Shown: one piece after another, positions 55,056 through 63,612 of the stretch
Layout: each line of letters opens with the position of its first letter
Numbering within the stretch: position 1 is the stretch's first letter
NCBI GenBank assembly: GCA_905221605.1
Contig: CAJNDS010000902.1
Location: 591,762 to 655,761, forward strand
Origin: Symbiodinium natans
Taxonomy: Eukaryota; Sar; Dinophyceae; Suessiales; Symbiodiniaceae
Direction of reading: 5' to 3'
DNA length: 64,000 bases
Notes under the pieces: model-generated
What the model saw: the letters and a program-made list of their open reading frames with translations, nothing else
Told to the model about the DNA's origin: nothing
Database searches by the model: none
Position numbers and translations under genes: made by a program

Positions 55056-55198
55056 TCATGGGTTTACCTGCTACCCCCCTCTACACTGCGCCCGCTAGGT
55101 TCCCCCCCTGAATAACTTTAATTAAGCTTTATTTTTCCCGGGGGAACCTTGGGGGGTAAGTATAGAGGGGAGAGGGGGGGTAGTAGGGGAACCCTTGA
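55056..55198. mobile_element. MITE-like family 5, copy 2
   Basis: Ends TCATGGGTTTACCTGCTACC and GGTAGTAGGGGAACCCTTGA are imperfect inverted repeats matching copy 1 at 8777-8933. The interior is AT-rich (AACTTTAATTAAGC) where copy 1 has C- and A-runs. Confidence 0.7.
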
Positions 55199-55806
55199 TT
55201 TAGGGCTTAGGAGTTCAGAAATTGAAACCCTAAGCCCTAAGCCCTAAACCCTAAACCCTAAACCCTAAACCCTAAACCTAAAACCTAAACCCTAACCCTA
55301 AACCCTAAACCCTAAACCCTAAACCCCAAACTCCAAACTCCAAACCCTAAACCCTAAACCCTGAACCCTGAACCCTGAACCCTGAACCCTGAACCCTGAA
55401 CCCTGAACCCTGAACCCTAACCTGGTGGCAGGGAGGGGTGTTTATAGGCTTTTAACGGGTTCAGCAAGGGTGGGATCCACGCCCCAAGCTTCGAGCCGCA
55501 GAAACTTGAATAGATGCCTAAGCCCTTAGGGTTTAGGGTTTAGGGTTTAGGGTTTAGGGTTTAGGGTTTAGGGTTTAGAGTTTAGGGTTGAGGGTTTAGG
55601 GTTTAGGGTTTAGGGCTGGGGCTCGGATTCACCTGTCAGGACCCTGAGGTTTAAGCGTCTACTTCAAGTTTAGGCACCTAAGCCCGAAGCCCGAAGCCCA
55701 AATCCCAAAACCCTAAACCCTAAACCCTAAACCCTAAACCCTAAACCCTAAACCCTAAACCCTAAACCCTAAACCCTAAACCCGAAGCAGCCCGCAATCC
55801 GCAGAG

Positions 55807-55872
55807 GAGCCGGTTCTGGCAACGGTCGCAGACACGGTCGCGACTGCTGTCAGCTACTACAAAACAGGCAGG
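55807..55872 (+). CDS. Candidate exon, unknown protein
   Basis: Starts AG|G after CCGCAGAG, ends before GCATCA. It reads EPVLATVADTVATAVSYYKT then GR, a clear alpha-helix. It could be a later exon of the Cache gene or the N-terminal helix of another copy. The last bases are part of an 18-bp direct repeat (55862-55879 and 56098-56115) that flanks a segment with a MITE-like element. Confidence 0.45.
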
Positions 55873-55894
55873 GCATCAGTTACTTTGTCATAGT

Positions 55895-56007
55895 CTAGGA
55901 TGCCCAGTAGTACCCTTATTCCCTTTTTGGAGGGTTTAGGTTCCCTTAGAAACCCCTTTAAGCAAAAAAGGGCACCCTTTTTAAGCCTTGGTTACTGGGC
56001 AGCCTAG
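55895..56007. mobile_element. MITE-like family 1, short form, next to an exon
   Basis: 113 bp, intact ends. It begins 22 bp after the proposed donor at 55873. The 18-bp direct repeat AAACAGGCAGGGCATCAG flanks it and about 90 bp of further sequence. Confidence 0.9.
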
Positions 56008-56400
56008 TAGTTGGGTAACATGTTACATTTTAAGGGTACTTAAACCCAATAAGGAATAAACAAGTAAGATTTTTAATGCTATCCCAACCATGAATCGAAA
56101 CAGGCAGGGCATCAGGGTGTTAGGGTTTCGGGTTCAGGGTCTAGGGTTTAGGGATTTCGGGTTTGGGGTTTAGGGTTTAGGGTTTGGGGTTCAGGGTGTT
56201 TAGGGTTTAGGGTTCAGGCTGCAGGGTGTGCGACCGATGCTGTTGCTTGTACGCTTCTGGGTTGAGGCCTACAACTTAACCAAAAGCCTGAACCTAAGCA
56301 CCGGAATTTGTTTTCGTTTTCTGTTTGAGCCCGCCCGAAACCCTGAACCCGAAACCCCAAACCACCCTAATCCTAAACCATCAACCCTCAACCCTTGTTG

Positions 56401-56439
56401 TGGGGTTCCACCTGGAACGATGTGGGCCTTGGCACCAAG
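56401..56439 (+). CDS. Possible exon of a degenerate Cache paralogue
   Basis: Reads WGSTWNDVGLGTK before a GC donor at 56440; compare QWKDSGLGE in exon f. The left boundary is unclear. With the next island it may represent a decayed third copy. Confidence 0.3.
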
Positions 56440-56595
56440 GCTGCTTGCAGGCCGTTTTTTTAGGGGTTTAGGGTTATAGAGTTTCTGGGGTTTCTAGGGA
56501 TCCCAGGATTTAGGGTTTAGGGTTTATAGAGTATATGGGTTTTCTATGGATTCTAAGGGTTGATCAGGGTTATGGGTTTAGGGGGTCCCTGCAAG

Positions 56596-56677
56596 ACCCT
56601 CGAACTTCGTGCACGTGCCTTGGGAAGGCTTGACGAAAATGGGGGTGCCCTGCACTTGAGGGCGTGGCCCTGTCAAC
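56596..56677 (+). CDS. Candidate exon with GTAAGT donor, unknown protein
   Basis: Follows CCCTGCAAG and runs to a textbook GTAAGT donor at 56678. It reads TLELRARALGRLDENGGA then LHLRAWPCQ, open throughout. It sits where a paralogue of exon g (AFRAA...DWKPYG) would be expected after the island at 56401, but the similarity is too weak to claim. Confidence 0.4.
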
Positions 56678-57587
56678 GTAAGTGATGGATTTAGGGCTTA
56701 GGGTTTAGGATTTAGGGTTCAGGGTTTAGGGTTGAGGGTTGAGGGTTGAGGGTTTAGGTTCAGGGTGAACCCATGTTAACCCTAGACTCTAAATCTTTGG
56801 CGTCGGCCGCAAACCCGAAGGACCCCCCCCAAACGCTGCGTTCAGGTGTCGGCACTTGCAATCCGATTCTCAGCCCGACAGCCTCTTGGCTTGGCGGGCT
56901 CTGTAGGAGGGTTTAGGGTTTAGGGTTTAGGGTTTAGGGATTAGTGTTACGATTTGGTGGGGTTTACGGCAGGCGCTTAGTGTGGTAGGGTTTAAGGTTT
57001 AGGCTTAGGTAGGGCGTAATAGGGTTTAAGGTAGGGGCTTAGGGTGTAGTAGGGTTTAGAGTGTAGGCTTTAGGCAGGGGTTTGGAGTGCAGTAGGGTGT
57101 AGGGTTAGGGCTTAGTGGCCTAGGTTCAAGTGCCGGGTTTGGGGTTTTAGGGTTGTAGGGTTTAGGGTCTAGGTTTCAGAGTTTAGCACAGGGTGTACGG
57201 TTCAAGGTCTCCTTATCGGCATTTTGCATAGTCGGAGTCATTTCAAGCCCTAAACCCTAAACCCTAAATCCTAAACCCTAAACCCTAAACCCTTCTAAAC
57301 CGTCCCTTAGTTTTGAGGTAGACCCTCCATCTGGAGAGCTCTTCAGACCAAAAACACCCTTTTTATTCCTGGCTTACTCTGGGTCTAGCACTTCTAAACC
57401 CCTAAACCTCTCTTCGCATCCACGTGGACGCCCTGAAACCCTAAGCCGCCTAAACCCAATCAGCCTCTCTTCCCACTCGCGTCGAATCCCGAAAGCCCAA
57501 ATCGCTAAACCTTAAACCCTAAACCCTAAGCCCTAAGCCCTAAGCCCTAAACCCTAAACCCTAAACCCTCCCGTGCGGCATGGTCGG

Positions 57588-57640
57588 GAAGCTGAGTCGT
57601 GGGAGATCGCGCTGGAGCAGCTCAGCCGTCTGGAGTACAA
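57588..57640 (+). CDS. Candidate exon, unknown protein
   Basis: Reads EAESWEIALEQLSRLEY to a GC donor at 57641; helical and charged, possibly coiled coil. The acceptor is uncertain. CCCTAAA units upstream, TTTAGGG downstream. Confidence 0.35.
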
Positions 57641-58562
57641 GCCCCTTCGGCGAAAAAGGTTTAGGATTTAGGGTTTAGGGTTTAGGGGAGGTTTTGTCCC
57701 GAACCCCCAAAGGCAGGTTCGGGCTTAGGGACCCTAAGCCCATCCCCAAACCTTACACGAAAACCTAAGTCCCAAGATTCCCAAGCTAGCCCTAAACCCT
57801 AAACCCTAAACCCTAAACGGGCTGGTGTAGGATGCACGAGGATGCCCCAGCAGTAACCTTATTCCCTGTTTCTTCGGTTCCGGCTACCTTACCTTCCTGT
57901 CTAGGGAATCAGGCAAACCCTAAACCCTCAATCCTAAGCCCTAAAAGGCTTATCTAGGGCTCGAGAAGGTCTCTCGTTCCCTGCTGAGAACTAAAAAAAG
58001 GGGTATAAGGAGGGACCCCTACAAGGGGTCCCTCAATCTTCTTCCCCTATATAAGCCCTATATATACCTCAAAGAGCCCCCCCTATACCTAAGTAGCCCC
58101 TAACAAGCCCGAAAAGAATCCCAAACGCCCCTTATAAGGGTCCCTCCTGCAGTCCCTTGAAACTCGCAAGTTACTCGGCCCCCTCTTTCGGTGTTGAGGG
58201 CTTCTGAGACTCTGAAAGTCTAACACGCACTCGTGGCGACACCCTCCAAATTCCGCGCCGGTTTCTGAGTTTAGGGTTTAAAGGTTCAGGGTTCCCCTAC
58301 ACTCTTAAAACCCTCAACCCTCAACCTGAGAGCGGCGCATAACCCCGCATGATAGGCGCGCAGCACGCTGCAGCCCTAAACCCTAAACCCTAAACCCTAA
58401 ACCCTAAACCCTAAACCCTAAACCCTAAACCCTAAACCCTAAACCCTAAACCCTAAACCCTAAACCCTAAACCCTAAACCCTAAAGTTTAGTTCCATGAG
58501 CCCTTCACATGGCCCCTTGCCCCCGCTTAAGAGGTTCTGAAGTATGGACCCTTGGGTTGTGA

Positions 58563-58652
58563 AGGTGTATATAAGGGTATATAAGGGTATATAAGGGTAT
58601 ATAAGGGTATATAAGGGTAGTATATAAGGGTAGTATATAAGGGTATATAAGG
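58563..58652. repeat. TATATAAGGG 10-bp array
   Basis: Eight copies of GTATATAAGG in tandem (two with an extra GTA). Each looks like a TATA box, but repetition and the lack of a following gene argue for a simple repeat. Confidence 0.85.
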
Positions 58653-58761
58653 ACTCCCCTTGTTAAGTGCCCATAGGGTTTAGGGTTTAGGGTTTAGGGT
58701 TTAGGGTTTAGGGTTTAGGGTACTAAGGGACCATGTAAGTACCCGGAAAGCAAGGTTTCAG

Positions 58762-58821
58762 AAGGTCGAGACCGAGTACGCGCTGCTGTCAAACGGTTGC
58801 CTGGATCTCACATTCATGTAG
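58762..58821 (+). CDS. Candidate terminal exon, unknown protein
   Basis: Follows CAAGGTTTCAG and reads KVETEYALLSNGCLDLTFM then TAG at 58819-58821, immediately before a TTTAGGG array. A plausible last exon; family unknown. Confidence 0.4.
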   Translation, partial: KVETEYALLSNGCLDLTFM

Positions 58822-59110
58822 GTTTAGGGTTTAGGGTTTAGGGTTTAGGGTTTAGGGTTTAGGGTTTAGGGTTTAGGGTTTAGGGTTTAGGGTTTAGGGT
58901 TTAGGGTTTAGGGATGTTCCCCCTTCTGCTAACAGCTCCTTAGCTAATCCCTATTAAAAAAAAACTTGAACTGTGAGCCTTTTTGTTGATGACCTCGTCC
59001 TCTCAAAGGTGCCGCCTGACTTATGAACAATGATGAACCCTTGAACGTCCTCAGCGTACCCATCATGGGGGGGGGACCTTGGGAACAAAGTTCCTCTAGC
59101 TCTACTGGGT

Positions 59111-59212
59111 CTTGGAGTACTATACTTTAATACTTTTTTTGGTTCTGGGTTCCGATTAGAGCTACTGTTACCTGAAAGGTATGTACTTTTTTTTCCAGGG
59201 TCTACTCCAAAG
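59111..59212. mobile_element. MITE-like family 2, copy 2
   Basis: Ends CTTGGAGTACTATAC and GGGTCTACTCCAAAG; the interior is nearly the same as copy 1 at 23915-24016. Confidence 0.75.
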
Positions 59213-59449
59213 CTAAGTCCATGCCGCTTGGGGGCATGATCTAGGCTCATGCAGCTTTGAGCTCCAAACCCTGCACGCTCAAGACAAACTACTCGTACAT
59301 GGAAGTTGCATCTGGTGCCGTTTTGAATGTCCCAATATATTGGACTAAACAGCTGACCAGCCGAGCTTAACTTCATGAACACAAAGAGCGTTTAGGAGGC
59401 CAAATGCTCAATTCACTTAAAACCTGTGCGTCCTTCCCCTCCACAAAAT

Positions 59450-59830
59450 TTTGAACTAGGTTCCAAAGCAGAAAAGTTCCGTTCCAAAGCAACAGCGTTT
59501 CGTTCAAAACCTTCGTCAAAAGGACGTTTCGTTCAAAACGTTCCCTTCAAGACTTACGTTCGGCCACGTTTCGTTTCACACCCAGCCGTGGGAGTCAAAT
59601 GGTTGTGAAAAAAAGAGTCCAAAAGAGAAACGGTTCGTTGAACACTTGCGTTGAAAACGTTTGGCCCAAACTTACAGCCCGGAGGTTCAATGGTTGTGAA
59701 TGAACCTGAACATAGTGTAAGAGAGAAACGTTTCGTTGACAACGTTTCGTTGAAAACGGTTCCTTGCAAGTGTTCGTTGACAACTTTCGTTCAAAGCGTT
59801 TCGTGTTGAAAACTTTGGTTCAAAACGTTT
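59450..59830. repeat. Degenerate GTTTCGTTCAAAAC repeat
   Basis: Around 20 loose copies of a 12-16 bp unit (CGTTTCGTTCAAAACGTT) containing AACGTT palindromes, with two copies of TCAATGGTTGTGAA or close variants (59596, 59686). No gene. Confidence 0.75.
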
Positions 59831-60469
59831 CTGGCACCCAAACCCTATACAATTCCTACACACCCCAAACCGAAAATCCCAAGCCCTAAACCCCTACCCC
59901 TAAGCCCTAAGCCCTAAGCCCTAAACCGTAAACCCTAAACCCTAAACCTAAACCCTAAAACCTAAACCCTAAACCCTGAACCCTAAACCCTAAACCCTAA
60001 ACCCTAAACCCTAAACCCTAAACCCTGAACCCTAAAGGGCTTCTTCCTTTCTTCGGCCCTGCGCTCCTCTGCCCGCGCCAAGGCTACTCGCAGAGCTGGC
60101 TGAACATCTCGGTGCAGGGTTTGGAGGACTTTAGGGTTTAGGGTTTAGGGTTTAGGGTTTGGGGTTTTGGGTTTAGGGTTTTGGGTTTAGGGTTTAGGGT
60201 TGCAATGTGGGTCCTTTTTTGCTGTCGGTGTTTCGTTCCGGCAGCGTTGAGGGGGGCGAAGGTTTTAATGTCGGTTGGTCGTTCCGAAGTGTTCATTATA
60301 GGGTTCTTTTGGGAGGGGGGTTCATGGTTTCGGTACCTAGAAAGCTTAGGGAGCCTTAGTGGGGAGTATTAGGGAACCTTGGGTTACATACCCCCCCTTG
60401 AACCCCTTAAGGCCTAAAGGAACCAAAACGTTCAGGGGGCATAACGGTTTCGAAGGTTGTTAAGTTTGC

Positions 60470-60582
60470 CTAGGCTGCCCAGTAGGACCCTTATTCCCTT
60501 TTTGGCAGGTTGAGGTTCCCTTGTAAACCCCTCTAAGCAAAAAAGGGCACCCTTTTTGAGCCTTGGTCACTGGGCAGCCTTG
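60470..60582. mobile_element. MITE-like family 1, short form
   Basis: Ends CTAGGCTGCCCAGTAG and TCACTGGGCAGCCTTG. The left end matches the inverted right end of other copies exactly, a small subfamily difference. Confidence 0.85.
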
Positions 60583-60760
60583 TTGCTTGTGTCACCAGGA
60601 TCCTCAGACAGTGTTTGGTCTGGGTATTGGGGCAGTTCTCTAAATGGTAGTCCCATTTTGGGTGCCCTGAATACTAAGTACAAGGCTCTGTATCATGGGA
60701 GGAAGCAGAAAAGGACCCTGAACCCTAAACCCTAAACCCTAAACCCTAAACCTGTAGCAG

Positions 60761-60805
60761 GAGCAGAAGCAGTTCACCGAGACCGAGTCGTCAAAACTCG
60801 AGCTG
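60761..60805 (+). CDS. Candidate exon, unknown protein
   Basis: Acceptor CCTGTAGCAG, first base G, reading EQKQFTETESSKLEL to a GT donor at 60806; without splicing a TGA follows after VPGN. It may belong to the gene whose Cache exons begin at 62017. Confidence 0.4.
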
Positions 60806-60932
60806 GTGCCTGGGAACTGAAGGTTTGAGGTCTAGGGTTTAGGGTTTAGGGTTAGGGTTTAGGGTTTAGGGTTTAGGGTTTAGGGTTTGGGGTTTAGGGT
60901 TAGGGGACCCCTAATAGGTGTTGGTGTCCAAA

Positions 60933-61042
60933 GGTAGCCCAGAGGTACCCTTTCCCCCGGGGGTTCAAGGTTCCCTTAGCAAGTAGCCAACCCCAAAAAG
61001 GGGCACCCTCATTATGAGAACATGCCTACTGGCCTGCCAAGT
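60933..61042. mobile_element. Diverged relative of MITE-like family 1
   Basis: GGTAGCCCAGAGGTACCC, AAGGTTCCCTTAG, AAAAAGGGGCACCC and CTACTGGCCTGCCAAG keep the order of family 1 blocks with many changes. Similar remnants are at 57838-57905 and 63855-63910. Confidence 0.5.
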
Positions 61043-61643
61043 CGAAGGAACTTGGATGCCTGTCTAGGGAACGTGGAATCCTGAGTATAGGGTGTAGGTT
61101 TTGAAACCCCCCAAAAAACTTCTACTCTTTTGCTTCAGAACCCCCCACCACATGCAAAGATGATAATCCCTATATTGCCATTGCCCTTATACGGAACAGT
61201 AGTTTTATTTTGGGGGATTTCTTAAACAAATACAGTAGCTTGGTGTTCGGGGGTTTAGGTTAGGGTGCGCGCTTTGGCCTCTGTATCCCAGGAACGACAG
61301 CTGAGCGTACTTACCCAGCTGGTCGTTGACCTTTGGAATTCTTGGGGTTTGAGGTTCAGAAAGCGCAAGCGATCCGAAACTTGGAGTTTGGACTCTGTCC
61401 GATAGTGACGTAGCAAAACCATGCGTTTCCCGCAGAGGAGGGGATCCTCCCCTCCTCCAACGCTCCTACTCCTGACCCCCAGGTTCACCCGAACTAAGGG
61501 TGTTTGAGCTTACCCAAGGAAGTAGCCTTTAACGGGGTGTAGGGGGATTTAGTGGCAGATGCAGTTGTACAAGATGCAAGACAGTCACGTCTGGAGTGCA
61601 CCCGAAACCTAAACCCCAGCAATGTGCCCAATATAGGATTCGG

Positions 61644-61815
61644 AATAGTTGCTCATAGTCTTCCCTTATGGTTCCTTTACAAACATACCATACTAAGCCC
61701 CCAACAAACTGTTCTAAGTATTAAGGCCCTATATGATTAGTTACTAGCATTATTCCCTTATGGTTCCTTTATAAACATACCATAATTAACCGCGTTCTAA
61801 TTCTTAAGGCCCTCT
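61644..61815. repeat. Diverged tandem duplication
   Basis: TTCCCTTATGGTTCCTTTA, AAACATACCATA and TTAAGGCCCT occur in order twice, near 61661 and 61751. Confidence 0.75.
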
Positions 61816-62016
61816 ATTATTTGGGGTTTAGGGTTTAGGGTTTGGGGCTGTGGGAAAAGTAACACAGCCCAGGCTTTACCCAAACTGTCGAGCCCTAAGC
61901 CGGAAAAGAAATGAGTTCATCGTTGATCCCTAGTTCAAGCCCCTAAACTCTAAACTCTAAACCCTAAACCCTAAACCCTAAAGCCTAAACCCTAAACCCT
62001 AAACCGGGTTGCATAG

Positions 62017-62084
62017 ACCCCGAAAAGCTCTGCTGGGAGGTTGCTGCGATGTGGGCCTTCAAGCAAGCATGGGACAAGTACCGG
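62017..62084 (+). CDS. Second Cache-domain gene, helix exon
   Basis: Follows GGTTGCATAG and reads PEKLCWEVAAMWAFK then QAWDKYR, with a GC donor at 62085. It matches exon a at 28093 (xAFKxxWDxxR) and is followed, as there, by an LQ..YI..NP exon on the same strand. The frame joins to 63319 in phase 0 (KYR then DTNAERLLSLQ). The acceptor base is A, not G. Confidence 0.6.
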
Positions 62085-62808
62085 GCCACCTGGCTGTGGT
62101 TGGAGAACCTCAAATCTCTAAACCCTAAACCCTAAACCCTAAACCCTAAACCTTAAACCCTAAACCCTAAACCCTAAACCCTAAACCCTAAACCCCAAAC
62201 CCCAAACCCTAAACCCTAAACCCTAAACCCTAAACCCTAAACCCTAAACCCTAAACCCTAAACCCTAAACCCTAACTAAACCCGAAACCCCCTACAGCTT
62301 GCAGACGGAAGCCTAAACCCTAATTCCCTAAACCCTAAGCCCAAACCTCGGCAATCTAAGAGTGGTTCAGGGTTTAGGGTTTAGGGTTTAGGGTTTAGGG
62401 TTTAGGGTTTAGGGTGGCGTGTGTTCTTCTGTTTTTTGCAGGGATCAGTTTCCCCTAAAAGCTCCGTTCAGTACTAGTAAAGAAGAGAGTATGGCTTTTT
62501 GTTCCCATGGTGCTCTGTGATCTAGTAGGATGAATGCAACCCGTCTTAGTCGGGTTACTAGCTACCTTGCCTTCGGATATTTTCCTTTTTGGAGCTTTGG
62601 CTGTTCAGAGTGGCCGACTATCTCGAATCATCTTAGGCCTCCTCACAGGCCAGCCAGCCTCAGGGTGTAGGGTTTAGGGTTTAGGGTTTGGGGTTTAGGG
62701 TTTAGGGTTTAGGGTTTAGGGTTTAGGGTTTAGGGTTTAGGGTTTAGGGTTTAGGGTTTAGGGTTTAGGGTTCAGGTTCAGGGTTCAGGGTTCAGGGTTC
62801 AGGGTTCT

Positions 62809-62994
62809 GTGATGGAGAAAGCTCGCCGGTCTGTCCGGGGATTGGCGTGGAATGAGCACCAATGCCCCGCAGGGGCTCTTGCTCCCATGGTAGAACCTCG
62901 CCTTCTTATAGTCAACCCTGGCTCTACCTCGCAAGGTTCGCTCCCGTTGCACCACTGGCGAAAACCCGTGAGAGGGCTAAACCCTAAACCCTAA
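62809..62994. other. Unique island with an open + frame, no assignable gene
   Basis: ATG at 62812 opens MEKARRSVRGLAWNEHQCPA and the frame runs to the CCCTAAA array. It lies inside the proposed intron of the second Cache gene. A tRNA-like box pattern was checked and rejected. Confidence 0.3.
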
Positions 62995-63318
62995 ACCCTA
63001 AACCCTAAACCCTAAACCCTAAACCCCTAGTGTCAGGACGCAGGCCACAGGACAGGCGAGGCCGAAGGCGCCAGTGCGGCGGGAGCTCTGCTCGGCAGCG
63101 AATCCGGCGCAGGCGTGATACGCGCGGGGGGCACCGCGCGGTGATCTCAGGGCTCGGAGTTTAGAGTTTAGGGTTTAGGGTTTAGGGTTTAGGGTGTAGG
63201 GTGTAGGGTTTAGGGTTTAGGGTTCCCTAAACCCTAAACAACCTTCCTTGACCGTCATACAAAGGGGTTCAACCTTGAGTAGAACAAAGCTGCCCTAAGC
63301 TCCAAGCCTGCAACTCAG

Positions 63319-63397
63319 GACACCAATGCCGAGAGGCTCCTGAGTCTGCAGATTGCTTACATCCTCCTCAACCCCTTCCCACTGGGGCAAAAGGACG
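63319..63397 (+). CDS. Second Cache-domain gene, LQ..YI..NP exon
   Basis: Acceptor GCAACTCAG, first base G, frame 0: DTNAERLLSLQIAYILLNP then FPLGQKD, and a GC donor at 63398. LQIAYIxxNPxxxGxKD is shared with exon b at 28780 residue for residue at the conserved positions. The rest of this gene should lie to the right of the window. Confidence 0.65.
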
Positions 63398-63578
63398 GCG
63401 CTGGCTGGCGTCTAGGGTTTAGGCTTTAGGCTTTGGGTTTAGGGTTTAGGGTTTAGGGTTTATGGTTTATGATTTATGGTTTAGGGTTTCAGGGTGCCGG
63501 GTTTAAGGCGTTTGGTTCTTGCGCAGCGTCTGAGAGTTCAGGTCTGAGGGGACTCAGGCTCCCGAGTTTTGAGGGCTT

Positions 63579-63612
63579 TTTTTTTTTTTTTTTGGGGGGG
63601 GGGGGGGGGGGT
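63579..63612. repeat. Poly(T)-poly(G) junction
   Basis: A run of about 19 T followed directly by about 19 G with no spacer, the longest of its kind here. Confidence 0.9.

Noticed and set aside
62882-62955. tRNA gene
   Set aside because: TGGTAGAACC and GGTTCGCTCCC resemble A and B boxes, but the T-arm and acceptor stems do not pair.
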